Assembly (NCBI GenBank): GCA_905221605.1
Contig: CAJNDS010001586.1
Coordinates: forward strand, 1-13,551
Direction of reading: 5' to 3'
From: Symbiodinium natans
Taxonomy: Eukaryota; Sar; Dinophyceae; Suessiales; Symbiodiniaceae
Length of the DNA: 13,551 nt
Part shown: in pieces, positions 1 through 6,870 of the stretch
Layout: every line of letters begins with the position of its first letter
How positions within the stretch are numbered: position 1 is the first letter of the stretch
Made by a program: the position numbers and the translations under genes
The notes under the pieces: generated by a model
What the model was told of the DNA's origin: nothing
What the model saw: the letters and a program-made list of their open reading frames with translations, nothing else
The model's database searches: none

Positions 1-626
1 GTGCCAAACTGTAGAAAGTGGCCCCAAACTTTCGACGTTTATAGTTTAGCCAAAGTCCGAAAATCCGCGTGGGGGTACCATATATAGTTTAGGTGCCGAA
101 CTATAGAAAGAGGCCCCTGAACTATAGACGTTTATAGTTTAGCCAAAGTCCGAAAACCCGTGTAGGGGTAACGTTTACAGTTTAGGTGCCAAACTATAGA
201 AAGTGCCCCAAACTTTCAACGTTTATAGTGTAGCCACAGTCGAAAATCCGCGCGGGGGTACCATTTATAGTGTAAGTGCCGAACAATAGAAAGTCGCCCC
301 TAAACTATAAACGTTTATAGTTTAACCAAAGTCCGAAAATCCGCGCGGGGGTACTGCTTACAGTTTGAAAGTGCCCCTAAACTATAGACGTTTATAGGTT
401 CGCAAAAGTCCGAAAATCCACGTGAGGTTACAATTTACAGTTCAGGTGCCAAACTATAGAAAGTGACCCCTAAAACTATAGGTGTTTATAGCTTAGCCAA
501 AGTCCGAAAATCCGCGTGGGGGCACCGCTTGCAGTTTAGGTGCCAAACTATAGAAAGTGGCCCCTAAACTAAAGACGTTTATAGTTTAGCCAAAGTCCGA
601 AAATCCGCGTGGGGGTACCGTTTACA
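1..626. repeat. array A, copy 0: ~92-bp tandem repeat (about 7 units)
   Basis: Each unit reads in order: GTTTAGGTGCCAAACTATAG, then AAAGTGGCCCC, the dyad TAAACTATAGACGTTTATAG, then TTTAGCCAAAGTCCG, AAAATCCGCGTGGGGG and TACC. The period is 92-93 bp, for example the GTGCC start at 1 and again at 93. Units are diverged by point changes and small indels; one near 360-390 lacks part of the unit. The array is cut off by the window start and ends abruptly at 626, where a truncated A unit is joined directly to array B sequence. No open frame here looks like a gene. Confidence 0.95.
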
Positions 627-1109
627 ATAAAGGGGGGCTCCTAAACTGTAAACGTTTATAGTTTAGGCGCTAAACTATAAAGAGGGGCTCCTAAACTGTA
701 AACGCTTATAGTATAGGCGCTAAACTATAAAGAGTGGCTCCAAAACTATAGACGTTTATAGTTTAGGCGCTAAACTATAAAGAGGGGCTCCGAAACTGTA
801 AACGTTTATAGTTTAGGCGCTAAACTATAAAGAGGGGCTCCTAAATTATAGACGTTTATAGTTTAGGCGCTAAACTATAAAGAGTGGCTCCTAAACTGTA
901 AACGTTTATAGTTTAGGCGCTAAACTATAAAGAGGGGCTCCGAAACTGTAAACGTTTATAGTTTAGGCGCTAAACTATAAACAGGGGCTCCTAAACTATA
1001 GACGTTTATAGTTTAGGCACTAAATTATAAAGAGTGGCTCCTAAACTATAGACGTTTATAGTTTAGGCGCTAAACTATAAAGGTTGGCTCCTAAACTATA
1101 GAAGCGTTT
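627..1109. repeat. array B, copy 0 first block: 50-bp tandem repeat (~9-10 units)
   Basis: The 50-bp unit is GTTTAGGCGCTAAACTATAA, then AGAGGGGCTCC, then TAAACTGTAAACGTTTATA. It holds two overlapping dyads, one centred on ACGT and one with 12-base arms TTTATAGTTTAG/CTAAACTATAAA around GCG. Two unit variants are interspersed: GAGGGG with CTGTAAACG, and GAGTGG with CTATAGACG. The first unit begins inside the repeat at the junction with array A. No gene is supported. Confidence 0.95.
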
Positions 1110-1596
1110 ATAGTTTAGGACCATCCGTGGGGGGTCCCCCAGGATTGGCCTGGACCGAGCTTCAAAATGCGATTTTTTATTACACAAATCGATGCGGGAA
1201 ATGCTGCCTCCAATTTCTGGATTTCGCCCTAAACTATAGAGCCCCAAACTCTAGAGCCTAAACTATAAACGTTCATAGTTTAGGCGCTAAACTATAAAGC
1301 TTGACCCCTAAACTATAAACGTTTATAGTTTAGCCGCTAAACTATAAAGGTTGGCTCCTAAACTATAAACGTTTATAGTTTAGGAACATCCGTGGGGGGT
1401 CCCCCAGGATTGGCCTGGACCCAGCTTAAAAGTGCGATTTTTAGTACAGAAATCGATGCCCGAAATGCTGCCTCCAATTTCTGATTTTTGCCCCAAACTA
1501 CAGAGTCTAAACTATAAACGTCTATAGTTTCGGCGCTAAACTATAAAGCCTGACTCCTAAACTATAGACGTTTATAGTTTAGCCGCTAAACTATAA
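1110..1596. repeat. array C, copy 0 first block: two ~267-bp units
   Basis: Units are anchored at CCGTGGGGGG (1125 and 1390, spacing 265). Each has a B-like dyad section followed by a ~140-bp insert. The insert contains TGGGGG-GT-CCCCCA, the inverted repeat CCAGG-ATTGG-CCTGG, AAAAT-GCG-ATTTT, ATCGATGCC and CCAAACTCTAGAGCC. The second unit is a diagnostic variant (GACCCAGCTTAAAA, GATGCCCGAAATG, CTACAGAGTC), and the same variant recurs at 12599. The first unit contains a 63-codon minus-strand frame (1056-1247) that opens with TTG and is treated as non-coding. Confidence 0.93.
1357..1384. repeat. perfect 28-bp palindrome
   Basis: The half-site CCTAAACTATAAAC (1357-1370) is followed without a spacer by its exact reverse complement (1371-1384). 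It is the uncorrupted form of the dyad that recurs, usually with a single mismatch, throughout arrays A, B and C. The equivalent position in copy 2 (12566-12593) is also perfect. Such an AT-rich palindrome could extrude as a cruciform, or fold as a hairpin if transcribed; that is inference. Confidence 0.95.
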
Positions 1597-1977
1597 AGGT
1601 TGGCTCCTAAATTATAGACGTTTATAGTTTAGGCGCTAAACTATAAAGAGGGGCTCCTAAACTATAGACGTTTATAGTTTAGGCGCTAAACTGTAAAGAG
1701 TGGCTCCTAAACTATAGACGTTTATAGTTTAGGCACTAAACTATAAAGAAGGGCTCCTAAACTGTAAACGTTTATAGTTTAGGCGCTAAACTATAAAGAG
1801 GGGCTCCAAAACTATAGACGTTTATAGTTTAGGCGCTAAACTATAAAGAGTGGCTCCTAAACTATAGACGTTTATAGTTTAGGCGCTAAACTATAAAGAG
1901 TGGCTCCTAAACTATAGACGTTTATAGTTTAGGCGCTAAACTATAAAGGTTGGCTCCCACATTATAGACGTTTATAG
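1597..1977. repeat. array B, copy 0 second block (~7-8 units of 50 bp)
   Basis: The 50-bp B units resume after two C units, with the same GAGGGG/GAGTGG alternation. The last unit changes to GGTTGGCTCCCACATTATAG, which leads into the next C unit. Copy 2 has the same arrangement at 12811-13180, while copy 1 has no B block between C units. No gene is seen. Confidence 0.93.
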
Positions 1978-2690
1978 TTTAGGACCATCCGTGGGGGGTC
2001 TCCCAGGATTGGCCTGGACCGAGCTTCAAAATGCGATTTTTTAGTACAGAAATCGATGCCGGAAATGCTGCCTCCAATTTCTGGATTTTGCCTTAAACTA
2101 TAGAGCCCCAAACTCTAGAGCCTAAACTATAAACGTTTATAGTTTCGGCGCTAAACTATAAAGCTTGACCCCCAAACTATAAACGTTTATGGTTTAGCCG
2201 CTAAACTATAAAGGTTGGCTCCTAAACTATAGAAGCGTTTATAGTTTAGGACCATCCGTGGGGGGTCCCCCAGGATTGGCTTGGACCGAGCTTCAAAATG
2301 CGATTTTTTAGTACAGAAATCGATGCCGGAAATGCTGCCTCCAATTTCTGGATTTTGCCCTAAACTATAGAGCCCCAAACTCTAGAGCCTAAACTATAGA
2401 CGTTTATAGTTTCGGCGCTAAACTATAAAGCTTGACCCCTAAACTATAAACGTTTATAGTTTAGCCGCTAAACTATAAAGGTTGGCTCCTAAACTATAGA
2501 AGCGTTTATAGTTTAGGACCATCCGTGGGGGGTCCCCCAGGATTGGCCTGGACCGAGCTTCAAAATGCGATTTTTAGTACAGAAATCGATGCCGGAAATG
2601 CTGCCTCCAATTTCTGGATTTTGCCCTAAACTGTAGAGCCCCAAACTCTAGAGCCTAAACTATAAACGTCTATAGTTTCGGCGCTAAACT
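1978..2690. repeat. array C, copy 0 second block: three 267-bp units
   Basis: Anchors CCGTGG lie at 1989, 2256 and 2523, an exact 267-bp period. The first unit carries GGGGTCTCCCAGG instead of GGGGTCCCCCAGG, a variant shared only with the unit at 13202. The second carries GGCTTGGACC, shared with 13468. These shared variants align this block with copy 2 rather than copy 1. The minus-strand 63-codon frame at 2187-2378 is a repeat by-product with a TTG start. Confidence 0.94.
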
Positions 2691-2874
2691 ATAAAGCCTG
2701 ACTCCTAAACTATAGACGTTTATAGTTTAGCCGCTAAACTATAAAGCCTAAACTATAAAGCCCTAAACTATAGACGCTAAACTATAAACGTCTATAGTTT
2801 AGAACCAAAACTATAGAGCCTAAACTATAAACGTTTATAGTTTAGACGCAAAACTATAGAAATCTTTGTAGTTT
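2691..2874. repeat. transition D, copy 0: short AT-rich dyad-rich units
   Basis: Compressed fragments of the B/C dyad follow one another at short spacing: AAAGCCTAAACTATAAAGCC, TAAACTATAGACGC, TAAACTATAAACGTCTATAG and GTTTAGACGCAAAACTATAG. The segment ends at the boundary with single-copy segment E. Copy 1 has the same structure at 8226-8400 with only a few base changes. It contains no gene. Confidence 0.85.
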
Positions 2875-2901
2875 AACCGTGATTTCGGGCAGGTTTTGGG
2901 G

Positions 2902-2918
2902 TATATATATAATATATT
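2902..2918 (+). promoter_or_regulatory. TATA-like alternating AT stretch, possible promoter
   Basis: A run of TATATATATAATATATT lies about 170 bp upstream of the TTTAGGG tract. Copy 1 has the same stretch shortened by one TA step (8428-8442), so it varies like a microsatellite. As a TATA box it would point rightward transcription through segment E into the telomeric repeats, which would give a TERRA-like RNA. There is no other promoter evidence, so it may simply be low-complexity DNA. Confidence 0.15.
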
Positions 2919-2952
2919 GTCAGTACTGACACCGCTCCACTGCCTAGCGGTG
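2918..2952. repeat. 14-bp palindrome overlapping the start of a 7-bp stem-loop
   Basis: TGTCAGTACTGACA (2918-2931) is a perfect palindrome. It overlaps by two bases an inverted repeat with arms CACCGCT (2930-2936) and AGCGGTG (2946-2952) and a 9-base loop. Both are unchanged in copy 1 (8442-8455 and 8454-8476), although the adjacent TA tract has changed length. A dimeric DNA-binding protein site or a small RNA fold are both possible; the sequence does not distinguish them. Confidence 0.7.
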
Positions 2953-3042
2953 GCACGGCACGCTCTCTGGTAAGACAGTTGAACTGCTGTATAGGCATAT
3001 TGTATGTGCGATGCCCATGCAGCCACTTGCTTTGGGCGGCTC

Positions 3043-3078
3043 GGCTGGTGGGAAAGGAGCGAAGCTCCCCCACCAGCC
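3043..3078. repeat. strong GC-rich hairpin beside the telomeric tract
   Basis: Arms GGCTGGTGGG (3043-3052) and CCCACCAGCC (3069-3078) are exact complements. Inside them, after an AAA bulge, GGAGC pairs with GCTCC around GAA. The apex therefore contains GCGAAGC, known from DNA biophysics as an exceptionally stable mini-hairpin. The hairpin ends 9 bp before the first TTTAGGG. Copy 1 has two tandem copies of it. Confidence 0.85.
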
Positions 3079-3087
3079 ACGCCTGAG

Positions 3088-3118
3088 TTTAGGGTTTAGG
3101 GTTTAGGGTTTAGGGTTT
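3088..3118 (+). repeat. interstitial telomeric repeat, (TTTAGGG)4 plus TTT
   Basis: Four perfect TTTAGGG units (3088-3115) and a trailing TTT sit between CGCCTGAG and GCGCCGAAGC. The G-rich strand runs 5'->3' to the right, the orientation expected at a right-hand chromosome end, but unique sequence continues after it, so the tract is interstitial. The copy-1 counterpart has 19 units at exactly the same junctions. Confidence 0.97.
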
Positions 3119-3467
3119 GCGCCGAAGCTGGAGAAGGATATGACATGGCCGGACGGGCGAACAAACTTGAAGTTTGTTTCGGTTCCGGAGCACGCTCAAG
3201 GCCACCGAGAATGGGGCCTTGCTTCGGCCACATCATTTCACGCGTTTCCCTCCCGCGCCGTCAAGTGCGGCTCCCACCCTTAGCCAGCTCCGCCTTTTAG
3301 GGTTTAGTTTCCTAAACTCATGTTTAGGAAACTCTCTTGTTTTTTTCTCACCGCCCTTCTTGTATGCGTGCTTGTCGGGGTGTATTACACCCTAGTCAAA
3401 GTTGCTTGCTTGTTCCACCACGATCTTAGTCCTCTTGCAGCCTGCTAGTCTTGCAGGGGGGTCAACC
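3119..3467. other. segment G, copy 0: non-tandem post-telomeric segment
   Basis: This is about 350 bp of mixed-composition sequence beginning GCGCCGAAGCTGGAGAAGG. It contains an odd-length palindrome around 3164-3182 (arms AACAAACTT/AAGTTTGTT, broken in copy 1 by one substitution), a stray telomeric motif TTTAGGGTTTAG (3296-3307), a 12-bp-arm hairpin with a T-run, and GGGTGT-ATT-ACACCC (3378-3392). A 73-codon plus frame (3174-3395) spans it in both copies but opens with TTG and has no recognisable domain. I do not call it a gene. Confidence 0.75.
3306..3346 (+). other. 12-bp-arm hairpin followed by T7 (terminator-like)
   Basis: Arms AGTTTCCTAAAC (3306-3317) and GTTTAGGAAACT (3322-3333) are exact complements around TCAT. 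A run of seven T follows at 3340-3346. The layout resembles a hairpin plus T-tract terminator, and the T run alone would suit RNA polymerase III termination on the plus strand. Copy 1 keeps every base (8986-9026). No matching pol III internal promoter boxes were recognised, so a terminator role is only a possibility. Confidence 0.3.
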
Positions 3468-4302
3468 GGAGGTTTTGCGCCCGGGGGAAAGAGACCGATG
3501 GTTGACCGTAGCTTTAAGCATGGTGCTCAGATCACAAAGAAAACCGAAGAGCATGTTTGGGTCGAACGGAGGTTTCTGCCCGGGGGAAGACATCGGTGGT
3601 TGACCGTAGCTTTCGAGCCCGGCACTTGTACTATATCAATCCACAGGTGGGTCGACCGCGAGTTGATTGGAGGTTCTGCTGTCAGAGGAGGACGTCGCTT
3701 GTTAGACGTAGCTCTTGAGCACCGTACTTGTGCTCTATCAGCATGTAAATCCGCGAAGCTTTTTTTTGGGTCGACCGGAGGTTTTGCCAGCAGGGAGGTT
3801 TCATGCCCGGGGGAAAGACCGTTGCGTTGATTGGAGGTTTTGCGCCCGGGAGAAAAACATCGGCGGGGGAAAGGCAGCGTTTAAGCACCGTCCTGGCACG
3901 ACACCAAAGGCAGGTATTAAGCCCGGTACTTGTGCTATATCAGGATACAGATCCGAGGTGCTGTCGGGGGAAAGACATCACTGGTTGGATGTAGCTTTTG
4001 AGCACCGTTCTCGTGCTCTATCAACATATGAATCGCGAAGCCATTTGGGCCCACCGGAGGTTTTGCGCCCGGGGGAAAGACCGTTGCATTGATTGGAGGT
4101 TTTGCGCCCGAGGGAAAACCATCTTTGAATTGATTGGAGGCTTTACGCCTCCTGTAGATCCGCGAAGCATTTCTGTGTCGATTGGAGGTTTTGCGAGCAT
4201 GGAAAGACCGGAGGTTTTGCGTCCCGGGGGAAAACCGTTCATTGATTGGAGGTTTTGCGCCCGGGGGGAAAAACATCTGCGGCGGCTGACCGTAGCTAGT
4301 GA
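3468..4302. repeat. block H, copy 0: GC-rich degenerate repeats around GGAGGTTTTGCG
   Basis: The core GGAGGTTTTGCGCCCGGGGG plus AAA recurs, more or less degenerate, at 3468, 3568, 3669, 3777, 3794, 3833, 4056, 4095, 4136, 4184, 4210 and 4248. Spacing is about 100 bp on the left and 26-48 bp on the right. Interleaved is a second degenerate element, GTAGCTTTTGAGCACCG followed by CTTGTGCTCTATCA. The core at 4136 forms an exact stem (GGAGGC/GCCTCC, 4136-4152). Frames overlap on both strands: 142 codons plus, 125 plus and 156 minus. The long plus frame opens with TTG and changes from 142 to 229 codons in copy 1 through one base deletion, so coding is unlikely. Confidence 0.85.
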
Positions 4303-4476
4303 TTCCACCCTGCTTCCACCTTGCTTCCAGCTCGCTTCCACGTTGCTTGCACTTTGCTTCCACCTTGCTTCCACCTTGCTTCTACCGTTCTTCAACCTTG
4401 CTTCCATCTTGCTGCCACCTTGCTTCCACCTTGTTTCCACTTGCTTCCACCTTCCTTGCGCGTTGCCTCCACCTTG
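4303..4476. repeat. minisatellite I, copy 0: 11-bp TTCCACCTTGC repeat (~16 copies)
   Basis: Imperfect tandem copies of TTCCACCTTGC give a pyrimidine-rich plus strand. Because 11 is not a multiple of three, every frame reads an 11-residue repeat: LASTLLPPCFH on plus, and KQGGSKVEARW-like on minus. A minus frame of 156 codons with an ATG start (4021-4491) begins here and runs into block H. Its copy in macro-unit 1 differs by about four substitutions, three of which change residues, so purifying selection is not evident. Confidence 0.92.
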
Positions 4477-4493
4477 TTTATGACTTAGCATGG

Positions 4494-5670
4494 CTTAGCC
4501 AAAGTCCGAAAATCCGCGTGGGGTACCGTTTACAGTTCAAGTGCCAAACTATAGAAAGTGGCCCCTAAATTATAGACGCTTATAGTTTAAACAAAGTCCG
4601 AAAATCCGCGTGGGGGTAGCGTTTGCAGTTTAGGTGCCAAACTGTAGAAAGTGGCCCCAAAAACTGTCGACGTTTATAGTTCAGCCAAAGGCCGAAAATC
4701 CGCGTGGGGGTACCATATATAGTTTAGGTGCCGAACTATAGAAAGTGGCCCCTGAACTATAGACGTTTATAGTTTAGCCAAAGTCCGAAAACCCGTGTGG
4801 GGGTAACGTTTACAGTTTAGGTGCCAAACTATAGAAAGTGGCCCCAAACTTTCAACGTTTATAGTGTATCCACGTGAGGTTACAATTTACAGTTCAGGTG
4901 CCAAACTATAGAAAGTGACCCCTAAAACTATAGGTGTTTATAGCTTAGCCAAAGTCCGAAAATCCGCGTGGGGGCACCGCTTGCAGTTTAGGTGCCAAAC
5001 TATAGGAAGTGGCCCCTAAACTAAAGACGTTTATAGTTTAGCCAAAGTCCGAAAATCCACGTGGGGGTACCGTTTACAGTTTAGGTGCCAAACTGTAGAA
5101 GGTGGCCCCAAAAACTGTCGACGTTTATAGTTCAGCCAAAGGCCGAAAATCTGCGTGGGGGTACCGTTTACAGTCTAGGCCAACATCCGAAAATCCGCGC
5201 GAGGGTACCGTTTACAGTTCAGGTGCCAAACTATAGACAGTGGCCCCTAAACTATAGACGCTTACAGTGTAGCCAAAGTCCGAAAATCCGCGTAGGGGGT
5301 ACCGTTTTGCACGTTTACAGTCAGGTGTCAAGCTATAGAAAGTGACCCCTAAAACAATAGACATTTATAGTTTAGCCAAAGTCCGAGAATCCGTGTGGGG
5401 GTACCATTCACGGTTTAGGTGCCACACTAAAGAAAGCGGCCCCTGAACTATAGACGCTTATAGTTTAACCAAAGTCCGAAAATCCGCGTGGGGGGTACCG
5501 TTTACAGTTTAGGTGCCAAACTGTAGAAAGTGGCCCCAAATGTTCGACGTTTATAGTTTAGCCAATGTCCGAAAATCCGCGTGGGGGTACCGTTCACAGT
5601 TTAGGCCCGCGGGGGTACCGTTTATGCCAAACTATAGAAAGCGACCCCTATAAACTGTAGACGTTTGTAG
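4494..5670. repeat. array A, copy 1: ~92-bp tandem repeat (~13 units)
   Basis: The units are as in the first array A. Compared with copies 0 and 2, exactly 184 bp (two units) is missing at 4868/4869, where ATAGTGTA meets TCCACGTGAGG. The unit at 4660-4690 carries AAAAACTGTCGACG and TTCAGCCAAAGGCCG, otherwise found at 5109-5143, which suggests conversion between neighbouring units. The right end degrades into partial units (CCCGCGGGGGTACC near 5606) before array B. No gene is supported. Confidence 0.94.
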
Positions 5671-6870
5671 TGTTGTCGTTAAACTATAAGAGCGGCTCCT
5701 AAACTATAGACGTTTATAGTTCAGGCGCTAAACTATCAAGCTTGGCTCCTAAACTATAGACGTTTATAGTTGAGGCGCTGAACTATACAGGTTGGCTCCT
5801 GACCTATGGACCTTACTAGTTTAGGCGCTAAAATATAAAGAGTGGCTCTTAAACTATAGACGTCTATAGTTTAGGCGCTAAACTATAAAGGGGGGCTCCT
5901 AAACTGTAAACGTTTATAGTTTAGGCGCTAAACTATAAAGAGGGGCTCCTAAACTGTAAACGCTTATAGTCTAGGCGCTAAACTATAAAGAGTGGCTCCG
6001 AACTATAGACGTTTATAGTTTAGGCGCTAAACTATAAAGAGGGGCTCCGAAACTGTAAACGTTTATAGTTTAGGCGCTAAACTATAAAGAGGGGCTCCTA
6101 AATTAAAGACGTTTATAGTTTAGGCGCTAAACTATAAAGAGTGGCTCCTAAACTATAGACGTTTATAGTTTAGGCGCTAAACTATAAAGAGTGGCTCCTA
6201 AACTATAGATGTTTATAGTTTAGGCGCTAAACTATAAAGAGGGGCTCCTAAACTGTAAACGTTTATAGTTTAGGCGCTAAACTACAAAGATGGCTCCGAC
6301 ACTTTAGACGTTTATAGTTTAGGCGCTAAACTATGAAGAATGGCTCCGAAACTATAGACGTTTATGGTTTAGGCGCTAAACTATAAAGAGGGGTTCCTAA
6401 ACTGTAAACGTTTGTAGTTTAGGCGCTAAACTATAAAGAGTGGCTCCTAAACTATAGACGTTTATAGTTTAGGCGCTAAACTATAAAGAGTGGCTCCTAA
6501 ACTGTAAACGTTTATAGTTTAGGCGCTAAACTATAAAGAGTGGCTCCTAAACTATAGACGTTTATAGTTTAGGCGCTGAACTATAAAGAGGGGCTCCTAA
6601 ACTGTAAACGTTTATAGTTTAGGCGCTAAACTATAAAAGGGGCTCCTAAACTATAGACGTTTATAGTTTAGGCGCTAAACTATAAAGAGTGGCTCCTAAA
6701 CTATAGACGTTTATAGTTTAGGCGCTAAACTATAAAGAGGGGCTCCTAAACTGTAAACGTTTATAGTTTAGGCGCTAAACTATAAAGAATGGCTCCGAAA
6801 CTATAGACGTTTATAGTTTAGGCGCTAAACTATAAAGAGGGGCTCTTAAACTATAGACGTTTATAGTTTC
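5671..6870. repeat. array B, copy 1: 50-bp tandem repeat (~24 units)
   Basis: This is the longest uninterrupted B array in the window. Left-end units are the most diverged (GTTGTCGTTAAACTATAAG, TGACCTATGGACCTTACTAG), while central and right units are nearly identical, as expected for an array homogenised from its interior. The two linked variant classes are interspersed. The right arm of the dyad (CGTTTATAGTTTAGG) hardly varies; most changes fall in the left arm and the GAGGGG section. No gene is supported. Confidence 0.95.

Larger units (their letters stand above)
2875..3087. other. segment E, copy 0: non-tandem pre-telomeric segment
   Basis: This is about 213 bp of sequence that is single-copy within the macro-unit. 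It runs from AACCGTGATTTCGGGCAGG through an alternating TA stretch, a 14-bp palindrome, a 7-bp stem and a strong hairpin, and abuts the telomeric tract. The minus-strand frames across it (2835-3080, 2873-3073) overlap each other and show no recognisable domain. The first opens with GTG and changes reading through copy-specific indels, so I do not call a gene. It could be a remnant of a mobile element or a small non-coding RNA region; neither is demonstrated. Confidence 0.8.

Noticed and set aside
2835-3080. Overlapping minus-strand frames through segment E (also 8361-8655)
   Set aside because: Two frames overlap over the same sequence. The one checked starts with GTG, and the 51-bp duplication changes length without pattern. 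No domain is seen.
2930-3080. tRNA or other structured RNA gene in segment E
   Set aside because: The stems present do not make a cloverleaf, and no A-box or B-box such as GGTTCGANTCC was found.
3088-3118. True chromosome end at the telomeric tract
   Set aside because: Non-telomeric sequence continues on both sides in both copies, with identical junctions, so the tracts are interstitial.
3174-3395. 73-codon plus-strand frame (and 8854-9075) with a hydrophobic C-terminal half
   Set aside because: TTG start, crosses the stray telomeric motif and the hairpin with T7, and shows no recognisable domain; the hydrophobicity comes from the T-rich stretch.
3468-4302. GGAGG motifs as bacterial ribosome binding sites
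   Set aside because: They are part of a repeated 20-25-bp core, are not placed before ATG codons, and the context is eukaryotic.
4021-4491. 156-codon minus-strand frame with an ATG start, also at 9700-10170
   Set aside because: The first part is the 11-bp minisatellite read in one frame and the rest is degenerate block H. About four differences between copies include three residue changes, and no domain is recognisable.
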